Below are positions 27,968-36,591 of a stretch of DNA of 64,000 nt, one piece after another (within the stretch, counting starts at the first letter, position 1; every line of letters starts with the position of its first letter). The translations under genes were made by a program, and so were the position numbers. The notes beneath the pieces were generated by a model, which did no database searches, was not told where the DNA came from, and saw only the letters and a list, made by a program, of their open reading frames with translations. Origin of the DNA: Methylobacter sp. (lineage in GTDB: Bacteria; Pseudomonadota; Gammaproteobacteria; Methylococcales; Methylomonadaceae); contig JAQUOU010000008.1 in assembly GCA_028716975.1 (NCBI GenBank), positions 1 to 64,000 on the forward strand, read 5' to 3'.

Positions 27968-29413
27968 ATGACAAATAAAACGTTTTATTGGCATGACTAC
28001 GAAACATTCGGTACGGACCCGCAAAGAGACCGCCCCGTCCAATTTGCCGGAGTTCGTACCGATTATGATTTTAATATTGTCGACGATCCTCTGGTCATTT
28101 ATTGCAGGCCGCCGGCGGATTATTTACCGCATCCGGAAGCTTGTTCAATTACCGGTATAACTCCTCAGATTGCTGAACAGAAAGGTGTCTGTGAAGCAGA
28201 GTTTATTAAATTAATCCACGGGCAGTTATCCCCGCCCAATACCTGTACCCTCGGCTTTAACAGTCTTCGTTTTGATGACGAAATAACCCGCAACTGCCTT
28301 TATCGTAATTTTTATGATCCCTATGCGCGGGAATGGCAGAATGGTAATTCACGCTGGGATATAATCGATATTGTCAGAGCGGCAAGAGCCTTGCGCCCTG
28401 AAGGATTAGTCTGGCCGGTCAGTGAAGAAGGACGCCCCAGCTTTAAACTTGAAGAATTAACCACAGCCAATGGCATAGCTCATGAAACAGCGCATGATGC
28501 GCTTTCGGATGTTTACGCCACTATAGCCATAGCCAAATTGGTCAAAACAGCTCAGCCAAAACTCTACCAATTTTTATGGCAGCATCGTATTAAGACCGAA
28601 GCGGCTAACTTGCTTCAGCTTGGCAGTTTCAAGCCCGTCGTACATATTTCAGGAAAATACCCGGCGCTTAAAAACAGCCTGGCTATAGTTCTTCCTGTTT
28701 GCAATCATCCCACCAATACCAACGGTATTATTGTTTATGATCTATCTATCGATCCTGAACCGATGCTTTCACTATCCGTGGAAGAAATTCAACAGAGGCT
28801 ATTTATAGCAGCGGATAACCTGCCGGACGGTATCGCGCGAATACCCTTAAAAACAGTGCATATCAACAAATGTCCTGTATTAGCGCCTGTTTCAGCTATC
28901 AGGCCAAGTGATGCGCAAAGGCTGGAAATTGATTTGTCTTTTTGCCAGGAAAATATTGAAAAGATTAAAGCAGCAACCGGTTTGGCTGAAAAATTATCAG
29001 TAGTCTTTAGTCATGCTTATTCTGAACAGGAATCTGATCCGGACCTGTCCATCTATAGCGGCGGTTTTTTTTCCGATGCGGATAAGCAAAAAATGACCAG
29101 AATCAGGATTATGCCCCCGGATCAATTAGCTAATATTTTATTTAAATTCAGTGATGCCCGATTATCGGAGATGCTTTTCAGATACAGGGCTCGTAACTAT
29201 CCTGAAACTCTGAGCATACATGAACGGCTGAAGTGGGATGAATTTTGCAGAAATCGATTAAAAGGTGGTCAGGCCGGCGCAGGAATTTTACTTGAGGATT
29301 ATCTAACCCAATTAAAAAAGCTTAGAAGTAAAGAAAACATTGATTTAACTATTATCAACTCTCTGGAAGCTTATGCCAGTGAGAAAATGCAGCAGTTCGG
29401 TATTCCAAACTGA
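27968..29413 (+). CDS. sbcB: Exodeoxyribonuclease I, 481 aa
   Basis: ExoI degrades single-stranded DNA from the 3' end and takes part in recombination and mismatch repair. The DEDDh exonuclease motifs are present: Exo I in W-H-D-Y-E-T-F-G at 8-15, Exo II in L-G-F-N-S-L-R-F-D-D-E at about 96-106, and the final block in E-T-A-H-D-A-L-S-D-V-Y-A-T. The C-terminal ExoI-specific domains follow, with R-A-R-N-Y-P-E-T-L near 414. Length matches E. coli SbcB (475). It appears as a single-gene unit. Confidence 0.97.
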   Translation: MTNKTFYWHDYETFGTDPQRDRPVQFAGVRTDYDFNIVDDPLVIYCRPPADYLPHPEACSITGITPQIAEQKGVCEAEFIKLIHGQLSPPNTCTLGFNSLRFDDEITRNCLYRNFYDPYAREWQNGNSRWDIIDIVRAARALRPEGLVWPVSEEGRPSFKLEELTTANGIAHETAHDALSDVYATIAIAKLVKTAQPKLYQFLWQHRIKTEAANLLQLGSFKPVVHISGKYPALKNSLAIVLPVCNHPTNTNGIIVYDLSIDPEPMLSLSVEEIQQRLFIAADNLPDGIARIPLKTVHINKCPVLAPVSAIRPSDAQRLEIDLSFCQENIEKIKAATGLAEKLSVVFSHAYSEQESDPDLSIYSGGFFSDADKQKMTRIRIMPPDQLANILFKFSDARLSEMLFRYRARNYPETLSIHERLKWDEFCRNRLKGGQAGAGILLEDYLTQLKKLRSKENIDLTIINSLEAYASEKMQQFGIPN

Positions 29414-29696
29414 TGCCGCAAGGCTCTCTGCGAATTACCTATTACGCAAAAAGTTAAAGATACATTTGCTGCGCTTCCCGGATGGTGGATTATCCTAAAA
29501 AACTCAGTTGATGGGTGCCAAAGGCCGCTCGTGCTGAGCCCATGAATTTGAACTATTGACAGGCTCTGCTGATCACGGGTTTGTATTGCTATGATTCAAC
29601 ACGCTTTCAAAGTGCTTGCGAAATTCAACCTGAGGGCTTCCGGGATATTTTTGGCCGTGCATGAAATAAACTCCACAATCATTGACGAGTATTAAT

Positions 29697-30584
29697 ATGT
29701 TATTTCCGATGCCGGTCATTGTAGGCGCACCCCGATCGGGCACCACATTATTACGTTTTATGCTGGATGCCCATACCGAACTCGCGATTCCTCCCGAAAC
29801 CGGATTTTTGGCGCTCTGCGCCAAATGGCTTAAATCTCCGGAAGTTTCCCCGGAAAAGTTTATTGAAACAATTTCAGGTTTCCCTCCCGGTTCGCCTATA
29901 TGGCCCGATTTCGGCATCGATAAGGAGGTTTTGTCGGATATGTTGGATCAAAATGGGTGCTTCAAAATCGCCCCAGGGATCAGGGCTTTTTATCGCGCCT
30001 ATGCCAATCGATTCAACAAACCGCGCTATGGAGATAAAACACCGAACTATTGCTTTCACATCTCGGCAATACATGAGCTACTGCCGGAAACCCGCTTTAT
30101 ACATCTAATTCGCGAGGGCAGGGATGTAGCGCTGTCCTGGCGTAAGACCTGGTTTGCTCCGGGTCAAGCTATAAGCACACTGGCGCAAGCCTGGCGGCAA
30201 CATATCGAAAGCGCCAGGGAACAAGTGCAGCGAAATGCAGTCCCGGTATTGGAAATTCGCTACGAAGCGCTGATTACCCAGCCTCGATTGTCGCTACAGA
30301 GAATTTGCGATTATATCGAATTGCCGTACAGCGATCAGATGCTTCGTTACTATCAGACGGCGGCAGCGCGGCTTGTCGAACATGGTCCACGGTTTGATGG
30401 CAACGGGGCATTGCTGGTTACTCACGATCAACGCCTTACGCAGCAGGCGCTAACCCTGACTCCTCCTTCCGCTGACCGGATTGGCGTTTGGCGGCGTGAG
30501 ATGATGGCTGATGAAGTACGTGAATTCGAAGAAGACGCCGGCGAGTTGCTGAGCGAGCTTGGCTATCAGCGGGAAGGGTTGTAA
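29697..30584 (+). CDS. Sulfotransferase family protein, 295 aa
   Basis: Sulfotransferases move a sulfo group from PAPS to a hydroxyl or amine. The 5'-phosphosulfate loop is visible near the start as V-G-A-P-R-S-G-T-T-L-L-R (about 8-19), and the 3'-phosphate motif as I-H-L-I-R-E-G-R-D-V-A-L-S-W-R (about 137-151). R-Y-E-A-L-I-T-Q-P in the second half is also usual for the Sulfotransfer_3 type. The start is the ATG at 29697; a second ATG at 29709 would also fit. A Wzt-like ATPase gene follows after 2 bases, which points to decoration of an exported glycan or lipid. Confidence 0.9.
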   Translation: MLFPMPVIVGAPRSGTTLLRFMLDAHTELAIPPETGFLALCAKWLKSPEVSPEKFIETISGFPPGSPIWPDFGIDKEVLSDMLDQNGCFKIAPGIRAFYRAYANRFNKPRYGDKTPNYCFHISAIHELLPETRFIHLIREGRDVALSWRKTWFAPGQAISTLAQAWRQHIESAREQVQRNAVPVLEIRYEALITQPRLSLQRICDYIELPYSDQMLRYYQTAAARLVEHGPRFDGNGALLVTHDQRLTQQALTLTPPSADRIGVWRREMMADEVREFEEDAGELLSELGYQREGL

Positions 30585-30586
30585 GC

Positions 30587-31921
30587 ATGACTGCCCCGGC
30601 GATTCATTGCGAGGCGCTTGGCAAGTGCTTCCGCCTATACGAAAACCCGCGCGATCGTTTACTCGAAAGTATTTTACATACTCTCGGCAGCCGGTTTGCC
30701 GGAGACCGTGCTAATCGGGGCCGTGATTTTTGGGCTTTGCGCAATATCTCTTTTACCGTGTCGCCCGGCGAAACCATTGGCATCATAGGTCTAAACGGTT
30801 CGGGTAAATCTACGTTGCTGCAACTTATCGCAGGCATCCTTAGCCCTTCGGAAGGCGTTGTGCGGGTCAATGGCCGTATTGCCGCTCTGTTGGAATTAGG
30901 TGCGGGTTTTCATCCCGAATTTTCAGGTTTGGAGAATGTCCGCGTTAATGCGGCTGTGCTTGGCTTAAAGCCCGAAGAAATCGAGCAACGCCTGGAGGCT
31001 ATTCTGGCGTTCGCCGACATTGGCGATTTCATTCACCAGCCGATTAAAACCTACTCCAGCGGCATGTATGTACGTTTGGCTTTTGCCATTTCCATCCATG
31101 CCGAACCTGACATCCTGATCATAGACGAAGCGCTGGCAGTTGGCGATATGGCTTTTCAGAGTAAATGCATGGCGCGCATCCGGCGTTTTCAGCAAGAGGG
31201 CAAGACCCTGCTGTTCGTTAGCCATAATATCGGTGCAGTGAGAGCTCTCTGTGACCGGGCGCTATATCTTGATCACGGTTCCCTGGTCATAATTGGCGTA
31301 ACAGGCGATGTGGTCGATCGTTATATTCGCGATATACAACAGGAGGCTGACATTGCAAATCACGCGATTTTCACTCCTGAGCGAATGCAACCGCCTCAGT
31401 TGTTACCGGAGAATAAAACTCCTGATATGAGTCTGCGTTACGCTGAGTTTTCGAAGAGTATCGAAGGCAGACGTCCTGGCTCAGGTCAGGCGCGCATACG
31501 TTTAGTCGAGTTAGTAAGTGCCGATGGCTTATCCCTGGAAATCGCCGAATTTGACGCTGTGGCAAAAATACGAATCTGGGTCGAATGCCTGCAACCCTGT
31601 ACCGTCTCAATTAATTACAAGATCAGGGATGCGTATTTGATTGCGGTGGCAGGTGCGGACTTCCTCATTATCGAGCAAGAGCTGCTGGAAATGAGTCCGG
31701 AGGATAGCTATTTGGTGGAATATACAACCAGGCTTCCCCTGATGGATGGAAGTTACAGTATTCGCACATCGATCACAATACCGATTGCTAAACATGAGCA
31801 CGCGGTTTTCGTGGATGTTGTTGAAGTTTGCTGTCCGTTTAAAATACTTTCATCCCGTCTCGGTAAAATCTATACCTGCGCCTATTTGTTTAACACAGTC
31901 GCAATAAAAGCTCTCGAGTAA
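30587..31921 (+). CDS. ABC transporter ATPase of the polysaccharide/O-antigen export type (Wzt-like), 444 aa
   Basis: The first 240 residues are an ABC ATPase: Walker A G-L-N-G-S-G-K-S-T at about 67-75, signature Y-S-S-G-M-Y-V-R-L-A-F-A-I at about 154-166, Walker B I-L-I-I-D-E-A-L-A-V-G-D, and the H-loop F-V-S-H-N. The short Y-S-S-G-M signature and A-V-G-D form are typical of O-antigen and teichoic acid exporters (Wzt, TagH). Residues about 270-444 form a C-terminal beta-rich extension of the kind that recognises the glycan end in Wzt. No Wzm permease gene is nearby, so the membrane partner lies elsewhere or is lost. It is the second gene of a tightly packed four-gene unit. Confidence 0.93.
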   Translation: MTAPAIHCEALGKCFRLYENPRDRLLESILHTLGSRFAGDRANRGRDFWALRNISFTVSPGETIGIIGLNGSGKSTLLQLIAGILSPSEGVVRVNGRIAALLELGAGFHPEFSGLENVRVNAAVLGLKPEEIEQRLEAILAFADIGDFIHQPIKTYSSGMYVRLAFAISIHAEPDILIIDEALAVGDMAFQSKCMARIRRFQQEGKTLLFVSHNIGAVRALCDRALYLDHGSLVIIGVTGDVVDRYIRDIQQEADIANHAIFTPERMQPPQLLPENKTPDMSLRYAEFSKSIEGRRPGSGQARIRLVELVSADGLSLEIAEFDAVAKIRIWVECLQPCTVSINYKIRDAYLIAVAGADFLIIEQELLEMSPEDSYLVEYTTRLPLMDGSYSIRTSITIPIAKHEHAVFVDVVEVCCPFKILSSRLGKIYTCAYLFNTVAIKALE

Positions 31922-31924
31922 GCA

Positions 31925-32718
31925 ATGCCTATGGAAATTGGAAATCTGTCCGAAACACCACGTTGCGCACTTAAAGTCGGGCATCCCGGACATGAACTGC
32001 GGGTATTGGGCTGGGTTAAAAGAGCGCGGCCCATTGTCGCCGCTCTGACCGACGGCTCCGGCCATATCGGCCAGTCCCGGCTTGAAATCAGCAAAAAATT
32101 CCTGACGGAGGCTGGAGCCATTCCGAGCGGGTTGTATGGCATGGTTACCGACCGGGAAATCTATAGCAAAATCCTTGAGCAAGACCATGACTTTTTCTCG
32201 TCCTGGCCAAATCCATCGCTAACCTGCTGATCGGCCAGGATGTCGAAATTGTCGCCGGCGATGCTATTGAAGGTTATAATCCGTCACATGATCTGTGCCG
32301 CCTTATTATCGACCGGGGAGTGCGAATTGCTTCATATCATCTGGGTCATGCCATAAAAAACTATTCTTTCTTACTGATTGGACATCCTTCGCTTGAAGAT
32401 TCAGCTGAAAACAGCATGATGATCGAGCTTTCCACCGGCGAGTTGGCGCTTAAGCTCTCGAAATCGCAGCAATATGCCGAAAAAGCAGGTGGAGTGCTGG
32501 TTTCGGAAATTGCTGTATCTATAACAAATTATGGAGAGGATGCATTCGGTAAAGAAGTGTTTCGCTGCGAGGACTCCAGCGCCGCCTTGGCCAACTTCGA
32601 ACAAGAACCGCCTTATTACGAGCTTTATGGCGAGCAGCAGGTAAAAGCCGGCTTTTACAAGCAAGCCATTAAATACCTGGAGCATATAGCGCCTCTTGCC
32701 AGGACGCTTTTGCAATGA
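31925..32718 (+). pseudogene. Frameshifted PIG-L/LmbE-like deacetylase gene
   Basis: Two frames make one protein. The first part (31925-32230) starts M-P-M-E-I-G-N and contains V-G-H-P-G-H-E-L-R-V-L-G-W and A-A-L-T-D-G-S-G-H, reminiscent of the H-P-D-D-E and T-D-G-S blocks of PIG-L zinc deacetylases. After the run of five T at 32192-32196 the meaning continues in another frame (F-L-V-L-A-K-S-I-A-N-L-L-I-G-Q-D-V-E). This leads without stop into the frame that ends at 32718 and contains Y-N-P-S-H-D-L-C-R. One extra T in that run would restore about 264 codons. The rest is intact, so the break is recent, a phase-variable slip, or a sequencing error. The metal motif is divergent, so family assignment is tentative. 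Confidence 0.75.
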
Positions 32719-34043
32719 TTCAGAGCCGGCAACAGCCTGGACTGCGTGTTCTGATTACCAATAATACGCTTGCCGAGCGGACAGGGTCTGAGCTTTATGT
32801 TTACGATATTGCGCTGGCACTGCTCAAGCGAGGCTATAACCCGATCGCTTATAGTTCGTTATTGGGCGATGTGGCGGAAGAATTGCGCAAGGTCACTGTG
32901 CCTGTTATCGATAATTTGAGCGCCCTGATTGTCGCGCCGGATTTAATACATGGCCAGCATCACCTGGATGCCATGACCGCCATGCTGCGCTTTCCGCAAA
33001 CGCCGGCTCTTTATTTCTGCCACGGCTGGCTGCCCTGGGAGGAATTGCCGCCGTTATTCCCATCCATTGTACGTTATATCGCAGTGGACGACCTATGCCG
33101 GGAACGTCTTCTGACCACTGCCGGTATAGCGCCTAAGAAAGTGAAAATTCTTTATAACTTTGTTGATCTGGCACGATTCAAACCCCGCTCGCCGCTCCCC
33201 GAAAAACCGCAAACAGCGCTTATCTTCAGTAATTACGCAGCGGAAAGTAATTTTGTCGGTATGATCCGCGCCGCCTGTTTGCGGTTTGGAATTGAACGCA
33301 TCGATGTCGCGGGTATGAGTTCGGGCCATGCAGTTTCCAAGCCGGAAGATCTGTTGCCGAAATATGACGTGGTGTTCGCCAAGGCCAGATGCGCTCTCGA
33401 AGCCATGGCAGTTGGCTGCGCTGTAATTGTGGCTGACTTTCCGGGCCTTGGCGGAATGGTCACCACGGAGAATATGCGGGAACTCCGCCGTCTTAATTTT
33501 GGCGTTCGCACCATGCAGAGTGCCTCGATCTCGGAAGAAAATATTTATGCCCAACTGACTTGTTATGAAGCAATTGACGCCAAAAAAGTGTCCGAATGGA
33601 TTCGTAATGATGCGGATTTGGAAAAAGCCGTTGATAAACTTGAAGAATATTACCAAGAAACCCTTTCCGAGACAGATCAATGCTTGGCCGGGCCTGTTCA
33701 GACCTGGACCTCGGCTGCATCGGATTACTTGTTTACACTGGCGCCAGCCATTAAGATGCGAGACTTGACGGAGCAGCGAGCCGCCCGAGCAGACTGGTTT
33801 TACAGGGAAGTGCAAATGCTCACGGAACAAAATGCACAGTTACAAAACCAGTTAGTGGCACAGCAAAACCACCTCGCGACAACTCAAGACCAACTTAAGG
33901 CGGCGCAAAACCAACTTGGAGAAATTCAGGATCAATTTAACGCAATACAATTCGAGATCGAAGCAATCAGAGCTTCACGGACATGGAAAGCATTTTCCGG
34001 TTACCGCAAATTCAGAAAATGGCTAAGCTCTAAATCGGCATAA
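32715..34043 (+). CDS. Glycosyltransferase-like protein with C-terminal coiled coil, 442 aa
   Basis: The N-terminal domain has the GT-B pattern: R-V-L-I-T-N-N-T-L-A-E-R-T-G-S-E-L-Y-V-Y at 10-29, then I-V-A-P-D-L-I-H-G-Q-H-H. The C-terminal sugar-nucleotide side has K-I-L-Y-N-F-V-D-L-A-R-F at about 143-154 and Y-D-V-V-F-A-K-A-R-C-A-L-E-A-M-A-V-G-C-A-V-I-V, the E-x-x-x-x-G type block of GT4 enzymes. Residues about 365-420 are a Gln-rich coiled coil with repeats of L-x-x-x-Q-x-x-L, and the end is strongly basic. Its start overlaps the stop of the broken PIG-L-like gene (ATGA). Donor and acceptor are unknown. Confidence 0.85.
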   Translation: MIQSRQQPGLRVLITNNTLAERTGSELYVYDIALALLKRGYNPIAYSSLLGDVAEELRKVTVPVIDNLSALIVAPDLIHGQHHLDAMTAMLRFPQTPALYFCHGWLPWEELPPLFPSIVRYIAVDDLCRERLLTTAGIAPKKVKILYNFVDLARFKPRSPLPEKPQTALIFSNYAAESNFVGMIRAACLRFGIERIDVAGMSSGHAVSKPEDLLPKYDVVFAKARCALEAMAVGCAVIVADFPGLGGMVTTENMRELRRLNFGVRTMQSASISEENIYAQLTCYEAIDAKKVSEWIRNDADLEKAVDKLEEYYQETLSETDQCLAGPVQTWTSAASDYLFTLAPAIKMRDLTEQRAARADWFYREVQMLTEQNAQLQNQLVAQQNHLATTQDQLKAAQNQLGEIQDQFNAIQFEIEAIRASRTWKAFSGYRKFRKWLSSKSA

Positions 34044-34271
34044 GTATTTATTCAGGCCAAGTATCATTATTGATGGGTTGAGCTAGATTGTTCGGTTAAA
34101 AACTACATTAATTCAATCAAACTTGCCAGACAGTTGCCAAGATTTATCGGCAATAGGCAACAGCGGTATCTGCTACAAGATTGAGTTTTAGATGTCGTAA
34201 CGTGTGCTTGCTTCGCTCAGTTATCATATAATGCGCGGTTTAGTTTTTATAATTTCAACTCAGGAGTTACT

Positions 34272-34835
34272 ATGAAGAAAATTACTTTATTTATTTCGGT
34301 TTTGCTGTTCTTGTTTACGGCAATTGCCAGTGCGCACGGTCCTGTCCGGCAAAAGTCTGAAGAAGAAATTACCATTAATGCACCGGCTGAAAAAGTCTGG
34401 GCTATTATCAAGGATTTCGGTGACATGTCTTGGCATCCTGGTATTAAAAGCGTGACGGTTAAGGGTGACAATAAAAAAGGCGCAATTCGCGTTTTGACAT
34501 TGAAGAATGGCGGTACTATTACTGAAGAATTGAAAAAATATGACGACAAAAAAATGTCTTATGCTTATAAAATTACCGAAATGAGCACGGCGAAAACCAT
34601 TACTCATGCCGGAGCTGAAGAAAAAGTGCCGGTCTTACCGGTAGACAACTATGCGGCAGGCATTGAGCTGGAACCTAAAGGCAATAGCACGGTTGTATCC
34701 TGGAAAGCAGCTTATTACCGTGCCTACATGAACAATAATCCACCGGCTGAAATGAATGAAGAAGCGGCTAATACAGCCGTAACAGCGATTTTAAAAGCGG
34801 GATTGACCAATCTGAAAGCTTTGGCTGAAAAGTAA
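34272..34835 (+). CDS. Exported SRPBCC protein, MxaD-like, 187 aa
   Basis: A signal peptide is clear (M-K-K-I-T-L-F-I-S-V-L-L-F-L-F-T-A-I-A-S-A). The mature protein starts H-G-P-V-R-Q-K-S-E-E-E-I-T-I-N-A-P-A-E-K-V-W-A-I-I-K-D-F, a START/SRPBCC fold with the same opening as MxaD, the periplasmic protein that stimulates electron transfer from methanol dehydrogenase to cytochrome cL. H-P-G-I-K-S-V and Y-R-A-Y-M-N-N-N-P are further shared-looking blocks. It is not in an mxa or xox cluster here. GGAG precedes the ATG. A YVTN propeller gene follows 10 bases later. The MxaD assignment is from memory of the family and could be a paralogue. Confidence 0.78.
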   Translation: MKKITLFISVLLFLFTAIASAHGPVRQKSEEEITINAPAEKVWAIIKDFGDMSWHPGIKSVTVKGDNKKGAIRVLTLKNGGTITEELKKYDDKKMSYAYKITEMSTAKTITHAGAEEKVPVLPVDNYAAGIELEPKGNSTVVSWKAAYYRAYMNNNPPAEMNEEAANTAVTAILKAGLTNLKALAEK

Positions 34836-34845
34836 GGATTCATAC

Positions 34846-35805
34846 GTGTTTCACGGGAAATACCTGGCTCTGGCGGCTGGCGTGGCTGCAGCTAGTTTAG
34901 CGACAGCGCTTGCGGCGGCCCCTTTTGCTTACATCAGTAATCAATTAGATAACAGTATTTCAATTATCGATACTGAAAAGGGCAGGGTAGTGGACACGGT
35001 TGCCATTACCGGCAAACCTGCCGGCGTAGCTGTTTCGCTCGACGGTAGTAAAATATATATCAGTACCCCGGAAGCCAAGGGTTTTGCTGTTCTGGATGCC
35101 AACAAGCACGAAATCATTGCTAAAGTTTCCGGAATTGAAGGGGCGCTGGGTATTGCCGCCGGTTCGGACGGGCGGCGGATTTATGTCGCGGACTGGTATA
35201 AAAACACGGTTTCTGTGATCGATGCGGACAGTCTGAAAATAATTAAAACTATTGCAGTAGGGCAGTCGCCGTCCGGGTTGGTTGTCAGCCCTGATAATCG
35301 ATGGTTATATGTCGCTAACCGGCTCAGTAATACAGTTTCCAAGATCGATATTAATAAACTGACCGTCAAAGATACTGCGCCGGCTGGTACGCATCCTTTC
35401 GGGCTAACCATTGATGGCAGGGGCGAGTATATTTATGCCGCTAATGTGCAAAGTGATGATGTTACGGTTTTAGAAACAGCACGGATGAAACCCATAGCCA
35501 CCGTAAAGGTGAACATGCTGCCTTATGCCGCGACTTTGGCGCTCAATGACAGCCGCCTGTTTGTTACCAATCAGGATGACGGCTCGGTTTCCGTTATTGA
35601 TACGGAAACATTAAAAGAAATCGGCCTGATAGATGTGGGTGACAAACCTGAAGGTATTGCCACTCATCCTGATGACCGGCATGTCTATGTCGCCAACTGG
35701 TTTGACGGCACTGTGTCGGTGATCGATGCCAAACTATTGAAAGTGGTGGATACTATTAAAACCGGCGAAGGCAGTCGTGCATTTGGGCAATTTATTGCCA
35801 AGTAA
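34846..35805 (+). CDS. Exported YVTN/beta-propeller repeat protein, 319 aa
   Basis: After a signal peptide (Y-L-A-L-A-A-G-V-A-A-A-S-L-A-T-A-L-A-A-A) the protein consists of about seven repeats of the Y-V-(A/S)-N-x-x-x-(N/D)-T/S-V-S-V-I-D type. Examples are Y-I-S-N-Q-L-D-N-S-I-S-I-I-D, Y-V-A-D-W-Y-K-N-T-V-S-V-I-D, Y-V-A-N-R-L-S-N-T-V-S-K-I-D and Y-V-A-N-W-F-D-G-T-V-S-V-I-D. It should fold as a periplasmic propeller. Similar proteins accompany PQQ-dependent alcohol oxidation systems. The start is a GTG at 34846 preceded by AAGGA. It forms a pair with the MxaD-like gene. Confidence 0.92.
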   Translation: MFHGKYLALAAGVAAASLATALAAAPFAYISNQLDNSISIIDTEKGRVVDTVAITGKPAGVAVSLDGSKIYISTPEAKGFAVLDANKHEIIAKVSGIEGALGIAAGSDGRRIYVADWYKNTVSVIDADSLKIIKTIAVGQSPSGLVVSPDNRWLYVANRLSNTVSKIDINKLTVKDTAPAGTHPFGLTIDGRGEYIYAANVQSDDVTVLETARMKPIATVKVNMLPYAATLALNDSRLFVTNQDDGSVSVIDTETLKEIGLIDVGDKPEGIATHPDDRHVYVANWFDGTVSVIDAKLLKVVDTIKTGEGSRAFGQFIAK

Positions 35806-35870
35806 TCAAGACGGGAAATAGGCGATGCCGTCTTGAACTGCCGACTAAATAATAATCACATAGGAATAAC

Positions 35871-36158
35871 ATGGCTGAAACTGTAGATGAATTGACTGTA
35901 ACATACGAAGATGGCGGTATCGAGACAGTCAAGGAACTGGATAAAAAAGTGCTGACCAAAGGAGCATGGGCAACGGTCATGTATCGTTATCAGGATTGGA
36001 ATCGTGCCAAGGAAGAGTATGGCCCCGATAAATACACAATTCGCCGTTACCAGAAGCGCAATGGCGAGTATCAGCAAAAATCAAAATTTAATATTTCCAG
36101 CAAGGAACAAGCGAAAAGCATTATCGCGGCTCTTGAGGAATGGGTTGACAAAGACTAG
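35871..36158 (+). CDS. Small conserved hypothetical protein, 95 aa
   Basis: A soluble, charged protein without signal peptide or membrane segment. It has the pattern V-T-Y-E-D-G-G-I-E-T-V-K-E-L-D-K-K-V-L-T-K-G-A-W-A-T-V-M-Y-R-Y-Q-D-W at about 9-42, then K-Y-T-I-R-R-Y-Q-K-R-N-G-E-Y and a C-terminal helix. This looks like a family found in several gammaproteobacteria, but I know no function for it. AGGAAT precedes the ATG. It follows the YVTN gene by 65 bases and converges with ycgN, with only 4 bases between the stop codons. Confidence 0.82.
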   Translation: MAETVDELTVTYEDGGIETVKELDKKVLTKGAWATVMYRYQDWNRAKEEYGPDKYTIRRYQKRNGEYQQKSKFNISSKEQAKSIIAALEEWVDKD

Positions 36159-36162
36159 ACAG

Positions 36163-36591
36163 TTAATCCAGCCACTCTATAATGTGGTCTTCCAGGTCAT
36201 CGATCTCCGATTCTTTCATGGCGTAACTGCTGATTGAAACCCCCGCTTCCTGTACGCTTTCGGCATTTCCCGATACCAGAGGATGCCATATGGGAAGCTC
36301 TTCGCCATCGCTAAGTAATCGATAGGCGCAAGTGGCCGGCAGCCAGTTAAATTCGGCAAAATTATGCTGTTTCAAGTCAAGACATTCCGGGACTAAGCGG
36401 GTGCGTTCCGAATAACGGGTGCAGCGGCAGGTTTTCAAATCGATAAGATTACACACGACACTGGTAAAAAATATTTCCCCGGTGTCTTCATCTTCCAGCT
36501 TGTGCAGGCAGCATTTGCCGCAGCCATCGCATAATGATTCCCATTCTCTGGTCGTCATTTCATGTAGTTTCTTGGTCTTCCAAAAACTCAT
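36163..36591 (-). CDS. ycgN: YcgN family cysteine-cluster protein (UPF0260), 142 aa
   Basis: The N-terminus M-S-F-W-K-T-K-K-L-H-E-M-T-T-R-E-W-E-S-L-C-D-G-C-G-K-C-C-L and the later cysteines in V-V-C-N-L-I-D-L-K-T-C-R-C-T and L-P-A-T-C-A-Y-R-L match the YkgJ-type zinc/iron chelating family, branch YcgN. The role is unknown; the cysteine cluster suggests metal binding. The start at 36591 gives the family's usual N-terminus and overlaps the stop of the M14 gene (ATGA), showing translational coupling; an upstream in-frame ATG at 36624 would extend into that gene. Confidence 0.92.
   Translation of the reverse strand: MSFWKTKKLHEMTTREWESLCDGCGKCCLHKLEDEDTGEIFFTSVVCNLIDLKTCRCTRYSERTRLVPECLDLKQHNFAEFNWLPATCAYRLLSDGEELPIWHPLVSGNAESVQEAGVSISSYAMKESEIDDLEDHIIEWLD

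Noticed and set aside
33093..33830. 245-codon minus-strand frame
   Set aside because: Antisense to the glycosyltransferase-like gene; no motif, and the sense frame has recognisable GT-B blocks.
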